DNA from: Oxalobacteraceae sp. CFBP 8761
GTDB lineage: Bacteria; Pseudomonadota; Gammaproteobacteria; Burkholderiales; Burkholderiaceae_D
Length of the DNA stretch: 64,000 nucleotides
Assembly (NCBI GenBank): GCA_014841595.1
Contig: JACYUE010000005.1
Location: 186,001 to 250,000, forward strand
Direction of reading: 5' to 3'
Made by a program: the position numbers and the translations under genes. The notes below the pieces were generated by a model, which saw only the letters and a list, made by a program, of their open reading frames with translations, was not told the DNA's origin and did no database searches. Shown in pieces: positions 56,352 to 64,000 of the stretch (position 1 is its first letter; each line of letters opens with the position of its first letter).

Positions 56352-56990
56352 TCAGCCCGGCTGGCGCTTGACGAAAAACAGCATCGAGCCGATCACCACC
56401 AGCACCGCACCGAACACGCGGTTCTGCAGTTTCATGTGGCGCGGATCGCGCATGTAGCGCTGCATCGAGGCGGCCAGCGCCGCGTAGCAATGCATGACGA
56501 CCGAATCGATGACGACCATCGTCACGCCCAGGATCGCCAGTTGCGTGAGCAGCGGGGCGTCTTTCGAGATGAACTGCGGCAGCACCGCGACCATGAAGAT
56601 GATGCCCTTCGGGTTGGTGGTGTTGGTCAGGAAGCCCGTCAGCACGCGGCGGCCGAACGGCGGGTGTGCTTCCAGGCCGACGGTCGATGCGGCGGGGCCG
56701 GGCGCAGGCGCGGCGCGCCACTGGCTCACGCCCAGGTAGATCAGGTACAGCGCGCCGACCACCTTGACGATCGTGAAGGCGACCGAGGACGCCAGCAGCA
56801 GCGAGCCGACACCGGCACCGGCGATGATCAACACCAGTATCAGGCCGAGTTGCAGGCCCAGTACCGTGGCGCTGGCTTTCTTGAGGCCATAGGCCAGGCC
56901 GTGCGACATCGACAGCACCGCGCCGGAACCGGGCGAAATGGCGATCAGGGAACCGGCGATGACGAAGGCGATCCAGGTGGCGAAGCTCAT
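56352..56990 (-). CDS. LysE-family amino acid exporter
   Basis: 212 residues with about six membrane helices. The family pattern is AISPGSGAVLSMSHGLAYGLKKA at the N-terminus, ALYLIYLGVSQWR and GFLTNTTNPKGIIFMVAVLPQFI in the middle. Members export amino acids or homoserine-type compounds. The substrate cannot be told. Confidence 0.88.
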   Translation of the reverse strand: MSFATWIAFVIAGSLIAISPGSGAVLSMSHGLAYGLKKASATVLGLQLGLILVLIIAGAGVGSLLLASSVAFTIVKVVGALYLIYLGVSQWRAAPAPGPAASTVGLEAHPPFGRRVLTGFLTNTTNPKGIIFMVAVLPQFISKDAPLLTQLAILGVTMVVIDSVVMHCYAALAASMQRYMRDPRHMKLQNRVFGAVLVVIGSMLFFVKRQPG

Positions 56991-57104
56991 GGTGGCAGGT
57001 AGAAAATGGGGAACAGCGGGGAGGGTGGACGACGGGATGTTACTGCATCAGCCTCGCGCGCGCGACCCGCACAGGGGCCGCGGCACAAGGCCGTGGAATG
57101 GTGC

Positions 57105-57392
57105 TTACTTCTTTTTGGTCGGGTTGACCGATGCTTTCAGGGTCGCGCCAGCCGAGAAACGCGGGCTCTTCGACGCCGCGATCTTGATCACTTCGCCGGT
57201 GGCAGGATTGCGGCCCTTGCGTGCAGCGCGCTTCGTCACCGAGAAGGTGCCAAAGCCGGTGATGCCGACCGTGTCGCCTTTTTTGAGGCGCTCGGTGATG
57301 ATCTCGATGATCGTGTTCACGGCCACGCCAGCGGCAGCACCGGACATCTCGGTACGCTTCGCGAATTCTGCGATCAGTTCGCCTTTTTTCAT
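57105..57392 (-). CDS. HU-family nucleoid protein
   Basis: 95 residues. A DNABII fold with MKKGELIAEFAKRTEMS, TVGITGFGTFSVTKRAARKGRNPATGEVIKI (DNA-bending arm with RNPATG) and a Lys-rich tail. It has more residues and a different helix 1 than the housekeeping HU of related bacteria, so it may be an accessory paralogue. Stands alone with its own leader. Confidence 0.92.
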   Translation of the reverse strand: MKKGELIAEFAKRTEMSGAAAGVAVNTIIEIITERLKKGDTVGITGFGTFSVTKRAARKGRNPATGEVIKIAASKSPRFSAGATLKASVNPTKKK

Positions 57393-57481
57393 AAATCCCT
57401 CCGGGGTTAAAAGAGCGGGAAGATTAGCATAAATATTGCCAAGTGCAATGCCGCGCCAGGAGGGAAATCTGAAAGGAAGCC

Positions 57482-57691
57482 TTATGCGACGCCGGTTTCG
57501 CCGATCGGGCCGTTCAAACGGTTACGCAGCGCGGCGTTGATCAGGGTCTGGTATCCGGTGCCGCAACGCTCGGACAGGGTGCGAAATTCGTTGAGTACTT
57601 CGTCGTCGAGATAGATGGTGATGCGGGTCTTGCGCTTGGGAGGACGGACACGGCGAACGGGAGCGGCGGCCTGGATCGAATCGGTGTTCAT
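57482..57691 (-). CDS. orphan BrnA-like / CopG-type DNA-binding antitoxin
   Basis: 69 residues from ATG 57691. The core RITIYLDDEVLNEFRTLSERCGTGYQTLINAALRNRL is the ribbon-helix-helix of BrnA-type antitoxins. A basic RRVRPPKRK stretch precedes it. No BrnT-like toxin frame lies on either side, so it is an orphan, either a leftover or a free regulator. Confidence 0.8.
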   Translation of the reverse strand: MNTDSIQAAAPVRRVRPPKRKTRITIYLDDEVLNEFRTLSERCGTGYQTLINAALRNRLNGPIGETGVA

Positions 57692-57896
57692 GGGATCTCC
57701 TTCGTGATGGGGGACGAGGCTGCAGCACCGCAACCTTCAGCATGGACGATACGTACAACGCACCCGGCACGCGCGGCAAAAGCGACGAGATGCAGATTGG
57801 CGGGGTTGAAACGCAAAAAGCGGCGCTGAACCGTGTAGGTACTTTACGGCGCCTCGGTTACTATCATTGCAACTTAATTTTGAAGGAGCACGACCC

Positions 57897-58829
57897 ATGG
57901 CTGGAGCAAGTTTACTGACCTTACTGGACGATATCGCCGCCGTCCTCGACGACGTTGCCGTGATGAGCAAGGTCGCCGCAAAAAAAACCGCCGGCGTCCT
58001 GGGCGACGACCTGGCGCTCAATGCGCAGCAGGTCACGGGTGTGCGCGCCGATCGCGAACTGCCCGTGGTCTGGGCGGTGGCCAAAGGCTCGTTCGTCAAC
58101 AAGGCAATCCTGGTGCCGGCCGCGCTGGCCATCTCGGTGTTCCTGCCGTGGCTCATCACGCCGCTGCTGATGATCGGCGGTGCGTTCCTGTGCTTCGAGG
58201 GCGCCGAAAAACTCGCGCACAAATTCCTGCACAGCACTGAGGAAGATGCGCAGCACAAGGCCGCGCACGTGGCGGCGGTGGCCAATACCGAGGTCGATCT
58301 GGTCGCGCTGGAAAAGGAAAAGATCAAGGGTGCCGTGCGCACCGACTTCATCCTGTCGGCCGAGATCATCGTGATCTCGCTAGGCACCCTGGTAGGCGTC
58401 GCCTTCGGCCAGCAGGTTGCCGTGCTGGTGGCGATCGCCATCCTGATGACGATCGGCGTGTACGGCCTGGTGGCGGCCATCGTCAAGATGGATGACGCCG
58501 GTCTGCACCTGAGCAAGAGCCAGAACGGCGCCGCGCGCGGCCTGGGCAAGGGCTTGCTGGCGTTTGCGCCGCGCCTGATGAAGGTGCTGTCGGTGGTCGG
58601 TACCGCCGCGATGTTCATGGTCGGCGGCGGCATCATCGCCCACGCCATCCCTGCCGTGCACCACTTCGCGCAAAGCATGGCCGCCAGCGTGGCCGACGTA
58701 CCGGCGGTCGGCGGCGTGCTGGCGTTCCTGGTCCCGACCCTGATCGACGCGCTCGTTGGCGTGCTCGTGGGCGCGATCATCGTCGCCGTGGTGACGCTGA
58801 TCCAGCGCATGCGGGGCAAGAAAGGCTGA
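57897..58829 (+). CDS. DUF808 (YedI-like) membrane protein
   Basis: 310 residues. The family opening MAGASLLTLLDDIAAVLDDVAVMSKVAAKKTAGVLGDDLALNA is unmistakable, and several membrane helices follow (LVPAALAISVFLPWLITPLLMIGG, AMFMVGGGIIAHAI, VGVLVGAIIVAVVTLI). GAAGGAG-like TGAAGGAGCACGACCC precedes ATG 57897. Function of the family unknown. Confidence 0.92.
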   Translation: MAGASLLTLLDDIAAVLDDVAVMSKVAAKKTAGVLGDDLALNAQQVTGVRADRELPVVWAVAKGSFVNKAILVPAALAISVFLPWLITPLLMIGGAFLCFEGAEKLAHKFLHSTEEDAQHKAAHVAAVANTEVDLVALEKEKIKGAVRTDFILSAEIIVISLGTLVGVAFGQQVAVLVAIAILMTIGVYGLVAAIVKMDDAGLHLSKSQNGAARGLGKGLLAFAPRLMKVLSVVGTAAMFMVGGGIIAHAIPAVHHFAQSMAASVADVPAVGGVLAFLVPTLIDALVGVLVGAIIVAVVTLIQRMRGKKG

Positions 58830-58830
58830 C

Positions 58831-59691
58831 GTGCTGGCGCAGCTGCGGGCATTGATGCAACCGCCGGCCGGCATGGCGTTCGACTTCAGCCAGCCGGCCG
58901 GCGAACCGGCGCTCGCACCGGCCGGCGGCATCACCTGGCAGGTGTTCGCCAACCCGGTCGCGCTGTTCGTCGGCGGGGTGACGGCAGTGCTGCTCGAACT
59001 GGCCGAACCCTCGGTGCGCACCGGCGTGTGGGATCACAGCAGCTTTCAGCGCGACCCGGGCCTGCGCCTGCGCCGCACCGGCTTTGCCGCGATGATGACG
59101 GTGTACGGCCCCCGCTCGGCGGCCGAACAACTGATCGCAAACGTGGTGCGCATCCACCGCCACGTGCAGGGCACGACACCGGCCGGCGTGCCGTACCACG
59201 CGAACGATCCACGCCTGCTCGACTGGGTCCAGGCCACGGCCACCTTCGGCTTTACCGAGGCGTATCACCGCTACGCGCGCCGCCTGTCAGCGCTTGAGAA
59301 GGATGCGGCGTTCGCGGAAGCGCAGCCTGCGGCGCGGTTGTATGGCGCGACGGGTGCGCCGCGCTCGTGGCGCGAGTGGGAAGGTACGCTCGCCAGCACT
59401 GCGCCTGGCCTGGAAGGGTCGGCCATCCTGGCCGATTTCATTCGGATCATGGGCGAGGCAACGATCCTGCCGGCGCCCCTGCGGCCGCTCCAGCGTTTGC
59501 TGGTACGCGCCGCCATCGAGATCACACCGGAGCCGGTGCGCTCATTGCCGCAACTTCGCGGCCATGGCCTGCGTTTGGGCGAGGCCACGCTGGTGCGGGC
59601 CCTGGCGCGCGGCGCCGGCTTGCTGCCACTGGGCGACACGCCACCGGCGCAGGCCACCCGGCGGCTGGCGATAGCCAGGCCGCACCACTAG
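58831..59691 (+). CDS. DUF2236 / MpaB-like oxygenase-domain protein
   Basis: 286 residues from GTG 58831, 1 base after the DUF808 stop; ATG 58855 is an alternative. The family features are AGGITWQVFANPVALFVGGVTAVLLELAEPSVRTGVWDHSSFQRDPGLRLRRTG split over the first third, FAAMMTVYG and a conserved HRHVQG His. Related proteins include haem-containing latex-clearing type oxygenases. Coupled to DUF808 by spacing; role unknown. Confidence 0.82.
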   Translation: MLAQLRALMQPPAGMAFDFSQPAGEPALAPAGGITWQVFANPVALFVGGVTAVLLELAEPSVRTGVWDHSSFQRDPGLRLRRTGFAAMMTVYGPRSAAEQLIANVVRIHRHVQGTTPAGVPYHANDPRLLDWVQATATFGFTEAYHRYARRLSALEKDAAFAEAQPAARLYGATGAPRSWREWEGTLASTAPGLEGSAILADFIRIMGEATILPAPLRPLQRLLVRAAIEITPEPVRSLPQLRGHGLRLGEATLVRALARGAGLLPLGDTPPAQATRRLAIARPHH

Positions 59692-59698
59692 TACACCA

Positions 59699-60172
59699 TC
59701 ACTTCGGCGGCTGATTACGCCGCAGGAACATCGAGCCCAGGGCCATGCCGACGGCAATCGACGTGTAGACCACACCCAGCGACTTGTTCGACAGGCGTTT
59801 CTGGTACCCCGGCTGCAATGGCCGTGGCGTGAGCTTGTGATCGGTGAAGGCGGCGAAGGCCGACGTTGCCGCTGCCGAGGCCAGGACGGCCGACGGGTTC
59901 TTCTGATCGAGCACGCCGCCCATCACACGCTCGAACACCAGTGCCCAGACCGTGGCGCTGGCATGGTGAATCAACAGACCAGGCACCGTGTAGCGCAGCG
60001 AGAAGCGGTCACGGAAGCTGGCCTTGCGACCGTGTACATAGTGACTGACAGCATTGGTTGCGGCATAGGGGCTGCCGGTTTCTTTCTTTGCGACCAGCGC
60101 CATGGCGACCGTCGAGACAATACTCGAGGCCGCACCGGAGACGAGTGCGCGCTGTATTACCGTATATTTCAT
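59699..60172 (-). CDS. small membrane protein, unknown function
   Basis: 157 residues from ATG 60172. Hydrophobic segments at the N-terminus (ALVSGAASSIVSTVAMALVA), middle (YTVPGLLIHHASATVWALVFERVM) and C-terminus (LGVVYTSIAVGMALGSMFL) suggest four helices. The family is not recognised. It is divergent from the 60209 gene with only 36 bases between starts. An open frame to 60346 overlaps that gene and is rejected. Confidence 0.65.
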   Translation of the reverse strand: MKYTVIQRALVSGAASSIVSTVAMALVAKKETGSPYAATNAVSHYVHGRKASFRDRFSLRYTVPGLLIHHASATVWALVFERVMGGVLDQKNPSAVLASAAATSAFAAFTDHKLTPRPLQPGYQKRLSNKSLGVVYTSIAVGMALGSMFLRRNQPPK

Positions 60173-60208
60173 ACAATCCTCTTTTCGATCGCGTAAAGGG
60201 AACATCGG

Positions 60209-61498
60209 ATGCGGATTCTGCTGACGGGTGCAAGCGGGTTTGTTGGGCAACACTTGTTGCAAGCGTTGCTGACCGAAGGCCACCACGTCGTCTGCGCGGT
60301 GCGTCATCCCGAAACGAGCGACGACCCGCGCCTCAGCTATATCCATGCTGATTTCACTAACGATAACAATAAATCAACCTGGCTGTCGCGCCTCTCGGGA
60401 ATCGACGCCGTGATCAACACGGTCGGCATTTTTCGCGAGAGCGGCCGCCAGACGTTTGTCCGTCTGCACAAGGAAACGCCGCGCGCCCTGTTTGCCGCCT
60501 GCGCCGAATCGCACGATGTGCAGATGGTGGTCCAGCTGTCCGCGCTGGGCGCCGATGGCGAAGGCACCACGCCGTATCACGTGTCCAAGCGCGAGGCCGA
60601 TGACTACCTCGCTTCACTGCCGCTACGCTCCTACATCGTCCAGCCGTCGCTCGTGTATGGCCGCGACGGCGGCAGCGCGCGCGCCATGCGCACGCTGGCC
60701 AGCATGCCATTCACGCTGCGCTTCGGCAGCAAGCCGCAGCTGGTGCAGCCGATCCACATCGACGATCTGGTAGCGGCCATCATCGGCCTGTTCAAGCACC
60801 GGCTGCCGATGGCACCGGACGGCGGCGCGACGATGCGCGTGCCGCTGGTGGGGCCGCAGGCGATGCCCTTCACCGAGTACCTGGCCACGCTGCGCCGCGC
60901 AATGGCGATGGGCCGCCAGCCGGTACTGCACTTGCCCGGGCCGGTGGCCCGCTTCGCGGCCGGCGTCGCCGGCCTGCTGCCAGGTTCGCTGCTGGATCGC
61001 GACGCCCTGAAAATGCTCGATCACGACAACAGCGCCGACGCGACGCTCACGGCCAACCTGATCGGCCATCCGCCACGGCCCGTCAGTGCCTTCATCCAGG
61101 ACGCCGAGTGCGAGCGCGCGCGCGCCAAGCTTGGCTGGCTGCTGCCGGTCCTGCGCTACAGCATTGCCGCGGTCTGGATCATCACGGCGATCGTTTCGCT
61201 CGGCCTGTTCCCGATCGAGGACAGCCTCGCGCTACTGGCGCAGGCAGGCGTGCCGCCGGAGCTGCAACTGCCAGCGCTGTACGGCGCGGGGGGCCTGGAT
61301 CTGCTGCTGGGACTGGGCACGCTGTTCCTGCCACGACGACGCTGGTTGTGGGTAACGCAGCTGGGCGTGGTGGCACTGTGCAGCGCCGTGATCGCCTTCA
61401 CGCTGCCCCAGCTTCTGGTGCAGCCGTTCGGCCCCCTGGTCAAGAACCTGCCGCTGCTGGCGGCGCTCTGGCTGCTGTACCACCTCGACGAAAAATAA
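60209..61498 (+). CDS. NAD(P)-binding epimerase-like protein fused to DoxX-like membrane domain
   Basis: 429 residues. Residues 1-290 are an extended SDR with LLTGASGFVGQHLLQALL, DAVINTVGIF and a YHVSKREAD (YxxxK) site. Residues about 305-429 hold four hydrophobic helices (VLRYSIAAVWIITAIVSLGLF, LPALYGAGGLDLLLGLGTLFL, LWVTQLGVVALCSAVIAFTL) like DoxX/SURF4-type domains. The fusion puts a soluble dinucleotide enzyme on the membrane. Substrate unknown. Confidence 0.83.
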   Translation: MRILLTGASGFVGQHLLQALLTEGHHVVCAVRHPETSDDPRLSYIHADFTNDNNKSTWLSRLSGIDAVINTVGIFRESGRQTFVRLHKETPRALFAACAESHDVQMVVQLSALGADGEGTTPYHVSKREADDYLASLPLRSYIVQPSLVYGRDGGSARAMRTLASMPFTLRFGSKPQLVQPIHIDDLVAAIIGLFKHRLPMAPDGGATMRVPLVGPQAMPFTEYLATLRRAMAMGRQPVLHLPGPVARFAAGVAGLLPGSLLDRDALKMLDHDNSADATLTANLIGHPPRPVSAFIQDAECERARAKLGWLLPVLRYSIAAVWIITAIVSLGLFPIEDSLALLAQAGVPPELQLPALYGAGGLDLLLGLGTLFLPRRRWLWVTQLGVVALCSAVIAFTLPQLLVQPFGPLVKNLPLLAALWLLYHLDEK

Positions 61499-61524
61499 CG
61501 ATTTCAACTGACACAGGAGCACCC

Positions 61525-62550
61525 ATGCAGGCTTACCAAATTCTTCACGGCGCCACCATCGACGGCTTGCAAGCCATCGAGTATCCGGTGCGCGACCTTG
61601 GCCTGGGCGAAGTGCGCATTCGCGTGCACGCCGTTGCGCTCAACTATCGCGACCTGATGGTCGCGGCCGGGAACTACCTGGTCTCGGTCGACGATCCGAT
61701 CATCCCGTGCTCGGACGGCGCTGGCGAAGTGCTGGCTGTCGGCCCGGGCGTCACGCGCGTGCAGGTGGGCGACCGGGTGGCCGGTTCGTTCTTTCCGTTC
61801 TGGCACGAGGGCGGCCCGACGCCCGCCAAGATCCGCAATGGTCTGGGCGGCGACATCGACGGCATGCTGGCCGAAGAAGTCGTGCTGCACGAGGATGCGC
61901 TGGCGATTGTCCCGGCGGGCCTGAACTTCATCGAGGCGGCCACGATGCCTTGCGCAGCGGTCACCGCGTGGAATGCCATCTTCGTCTCGGGCAATCACGT
62001 CAAACCCGGCGACACCGTGCTGCTGCTGGGGACGGGCGGCGTGTCGATCCTGGGCCTGCAACTGGCGCGCGCCGCCGGCCTGCGCACCATTGTGACCTCG
62101 TCGAGCGACGACAAGCTGGCGCGCGCACGCGAACTGGGCGCGCATCACACGATCAACTACACCACGATCTCGGAATGGCAGGACGAAGTGCTGCACCTGA
62201 CTCATGGCGTGGGCGCGCAGGTGGTGCTGGAAGTGGGCGGCCAGGGCACGGTGAACCGGTCGGTGGCGGCGGTGGCGATGGGCGGCACGGTGGCCGTCAT
62301 CGGCGGCGTGAGCGGCTTTGGCGGCGAAGTCAATCCGGCGACGTTGCTGGCCAGCGCCAAGCGCCTGGTGGGCGTGCACGTGGGCAGCCGCGCGATGCTG
62401 GAAGACGTGATGCGCTTCGCCGACGCCAGCGGCGTCAAGCCGGTGATCGACCGCGTGTTCCCGTTCGGCCAGGCGCAGGACGCGTACCGCTATCTTGAAT
62501 CCGGTGCGCACTTCGGCAAGGTCGTGATCGACGTGACCAAAGCCGCGTGA
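61525..62550 (+). CDS. zinc-independent medium-chain alcohol dehydrogenase/quinone reductase-like protein
   Basis: 341 residues of the MDR family. GVGEVRIRVHAVALNYRDL-like opening, IIPCSDGAGEVLAVGPGV and the nucleotide loop VLLLGTGGVSILGLQLARAAG. The usual structural-zinc cysteines and catalytic Cys-His pair are not evident, so an NAD(P)H-dependent oxidoreductase without zinc is more likely. CAGGAG lies 7 bases before ATG 61525. Follows the DoxX fusion gene by 26 bases and may be co-transcribed. Confidence 0.85.
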   Translation: MQAYQILHGATIDGLQAIEYPVRDLGLGEVRIRVHAVALNYRDLMVAAGNYLVSVDDPIIPCSDGAGEVLAVGPGVTRVQVGDRVAGSFFPFWHEGGPTPAKIRNGLGGDIDGMLAEEVVLHEDALAIVPAGLNFIEAATMPCAAVTAWNAIFVSGNHVKPGDTVLLLGTGGVSILGLQLARAAGLRTIVTSSSDDKLARARELGAHHTINYTTISEWQDEVLHLTHGVGAQVVLEVGGQGTVNRSVAAVAMGGTVAVIGGVSGFGGEVNPATLLASAKRLVGVHVGSRAMLEDVMRFADASGVKPVIDRVFPFGQAQDAYRYLESGAHFGKVVIDVTKAA

Positions 62551-63327
62551 TCAGCGGCGCAGGCGTGGCACCAGCTCGATCTCAAACAGCTTGGGCCACA
62601 GCTTGCCGGTGACGAACAGGCGCTTGCCTTTGTCGTCCCAGGCGATGCCGTTCAGGACGGCGTCGACGGAGGTCGTGCCGCGCGCTTCCGGCGGCAACAG
62701 GCCGGTCAGGTCGATCAGGCCGAGGACCTTGCCGCTGTCGGGATCGATGCGCAGGATAAGGTCGGTGCCCCAGACATTCGAATACAGCTCGCCGTTGACG
62801 AATTCGAGCTCGTTCAGGCGCGGCACCGGTTGGCCCTCGGCCGTGACCTGGATGCGGCGCAGCTCTTTCATCGTCTTCGGATCGAGGATGCGGATGGCGG
62901 CGCTGCCATCGCTCATGTACAGCTGCTTCGCATCGCCCGCCAGACCCCAGCCTTCGCCTTCGTACTTGAATTGCTGTTTGAGCTTGAAGGTCTTGAGGTC
63001 GAACACATAGCCGACCTGCGACTGCCAGGTCAGGCCGACCAGGGTATTGCCCACTGCGGTGGAGCCTTCGCCGAACACGTTGGCCGGCAGATCGGCCTTC
63101 TGCACCACCTTGCCCGTCTTGATGTCAACCTTGCGGATCGTCGAGTGGCCGATCTGGCCCGTGCTTTCGTACAGGTAGCCGTCGCGGTAGGACAGGCCCT
63201 GCGTGAAGGCTTGCGGATCGTGGGGGTAGGTGTTCTTGACAACGAAGCCATAGACCGGCGGCGCAGCGTGGGCGCTGCTGGCGACGACGAGGGCGGCGAT
63301 GGCAAAGGTGGTGAGCTGTTTCAGCAT
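62551..63327 (-). CDS. glutaminyl-peptide cyclotransferase
   Basis: 258 residues with a signal peptide (1-21, SSAHA). A beta-propeller of the plant-type glutamine cyclotransferase family: YPHDPQAFTQGLSYRDGYLYESTGQIGHS, LTWQSQVGYVFD, YEGEGWGLAGD, LNELEFVNGELYSNVWGTDLI and VLNGIAWDDKGKRLFVTGKLWPKLFEI. It forms N-terminal pyroglutamate on secreted peptides. Tail to tail with the MDR gene, whose stop is immediately adjacent. Confidence 0.92.
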   Translation of the reverse strand: MLKQLTTFAIAALVVASSAHAAPPVYGFVVKNTYPHDPQAFTQGLSYRDGYLYESTGQIGHSTIRKVDIKTGKVVQKADLPANVFGEGSTAVGNTLVGLTWQSQVGYVFDLKTFKLKQQFKYEGEGWGLAGDAKQLYMSDGSAAIRILDPKTMKELRRIQVTAEGQPVPRLNELEFVNGELYSNVWGTDLILRIDPDSGKVLGLIDLTGLLPPEARGTTSVDAVLNGIAWDDKGKRLFVTGKLWPKLFEIELVPRLRR

Positions 63328-63393
63328 GGCGGGTCGGGAAGAAAGCGGCAGGAGACTGTAGCACGAAGGCCGGGTGGCTGTTCGACAGGCTTG

Positions 63394-63888
63394 CTACACA
63401 TACGCCAGCAGCCGTCCGCAGGCGATGACGCCGATCCAGAGCAGCAGCGACAGGGCCGCATGCAATCGGGCGCGCAGCGGCGCTTTGGCAAGCCAGCATG
63501 CGGCCGTGCGCCAGGGCCCGACGTGGAACGCCAGCGCATTGCCACCCGCCGCACCGATCAGCGCCAGCTTGAGGAGAAAGGCCCGGTTATCCAGCAGCTC
63601 GGGCTGGGTCGCGAACAGCAGCACGCCACTGGGTACGATCAGCAGCAGCGCGGCCCACGTCCAGGGCAGCAGGTGGCGCGCCAGCGCCTGTACCGGCAGC
63701 GCCTCAGCCGGCCGCGTACGCCCAACACCGAGCAGGCGCAGGTCGAACATGGCCACCGCGCCCACCAGCACCGTGAAACCCACAATGTGGACGATCTCGA
63801 CGAGCGGGTACAACCAGGCGCCGTCGCGCAGCGCTTGCGCCGGTGGGGTCGATGCGAGCCACGCCGCCGCCGCGTGCGCGGCGCTCAG
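63394..63888 (-). CDS. DUF6644-like membrane protein with unusual start
   Basis: About 164 residues if read from CTG 63888, which overlaps the TGA of the upstream gene (CTGA). Helices: WLYPLVEIVHIVGFTVLVGAVAMFDLRLL, WTWAALLLIVPSGVLLFA, FLLKLALIGAAGGNALAFHV and LSLLLWIGVIACGRLL. The only other in-frame start is TTG 63813, which would cut the conserved WLxS...WLYP N-terminus. No ATG or GTG is available in that segment. Function unknown. Confidence 0.7.
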   Translation of the reverse strand: MSAAHAAAAWLASTPPAQALRDGAWLYPLVEIVHIVGFTVLVGAVAMFDLRLLGVGRTRPAEALPVQALARHLLPWTWAALLLIVPSGVLLFATQPELLDNRAFLLKLALIGAAGGNALAFHVGPWRTAACWLAKAPLRARLHAALSLLLWIGVIACGRLLAYV

Positions 63889-64000
63889 CGCAGCTCCGTG
63901 ACCTTGTCGCCCACCGTGATGCGTTCGGCGCGCAGTTCGGCGGGCTTGGTGCGGTTGGGATAACCGACGACGGTGACGGTGCCGCCGACGGCCAGCATGG
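63885..64000 (-). CDS. C-terminal end of a DUF6152-like secreted protein (truncated by window edge)
   Basis: The frame enters from the right edge and stops at TGA 63885-63887. The visible 37 residues include GGTVTVVGYPNRTKPAELRAERITVGDKVTELR, which matches the tail of small exported DUF6152 proteins. It appears to be translationally coupled to the membrane protein downstream. Confidence 0.65.
   Translation of the reverse strand, partial: MLAVGGTVTVVGYPNRTKPAELRAERITVGDKVTELR

Noticed and set aside
54717..57002. 761-codon open frame on the plus strand
   Set aside because: Runs antisense across the DUF6600-like and LysE genes and has the composition of a shadow frame.

Overview
The window comes from a high-GC betaproteobacterium. 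The gene set (rsmI-lpoA-yraN-diaA-BON lipoprotein, lipB-lipA, SpmAB, Suv3-like helicase, MerR-type LiuR) and the repeat types fit Burkholderiales, most likely Oxalobacteraceae of the Massilia/Duganella/Janthinobacterium kind. This is inferred from recognised genes; no marker gene was compared. No rRNA, CRISPR, prophage or transposase gene is visible. One tRNA-Pro(UGG) is present.

Layout. 1-4390: a cut-off gene end, a GNAT enzyme, two small paralogous membrane proteins, grxD, ubiX, an HTH regulator and an MBL-fold hydrolase. 4449-9951: liuR, liuA (isovaleryl-CoA dehydrogenase), a thiolase, an SDR, a second acyl-CoA dehydrogenase and a GNAT enzyme. 10029-31613: a long run dominated by peptidoglycan-processing genes on both strands. 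It holds an LD-carboxypeptidase, a TonB receptor, an orphan peptide-binding protein, SpmAB with a PBP4-type DD-peptidase, and a diguanylate cyclase. It continues with a minus-strand operon murQ-ampG-like-digH-like-sugar kinase-amiD-lysR-ddpX behind a GntR/HutC regulator, and ends with a penicillin-binding-protein-like serine hydrolase and a D-amino acid dehydrogenase. 31613-32281: a toxin-antitoxin pair. 32355-43682: a ychJ-like gene, then one long operon liuB-liuC-bioA-bioF-bioD-bioB-liuD-ghrA-liuE. 43690-50893: tRNA-Pro, rsmI, lpoA, yraN, diaA, a BON lipoprotein, a TlpA-like thioredoxin, a hotdog thioesterase and a Suv3-like helicase. 50993-64000: TauE, lipA, lipB, a DUF493 gene, a FecR/DUF6600-like protein, a LysE exporter, HU, an orphan BrnA-like antitoxin and assorted membrane and redox genes, ending in a cut-off DUF6152-like gene.

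How the genes work together. (1) Leucine/isovalerate catabolism is split between two loci. These are tied together by one family of palindromes (core TTACGTTAACGTAA), seen upstream of liuR, upstream of liuA, and inside the ychJ-like coding sequence just ahead of liuB. The biotin genes sit inside the second operon, so the cofactor of methylcrotonyl-CoA carboxylase is apparently made on demand with the enzyme. (2) The 10-31.6 kb run encodes most steps needed to take apart peptidoglycan: DD- and LD-peptidases, an amidase, a glycan-strand hydrolase and a D-Ala-D-Ala dipeptidase. It also encodes uptake (TonB receptor, AmpG-like carrier), amino-sugar salvage (BadF-family kinase plus MurQ) and D-alanine oxidation (DadA-like). 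I read this as a peptidoglycan recycling or scavenging locus; that reading is an inference from family membership and gene order.
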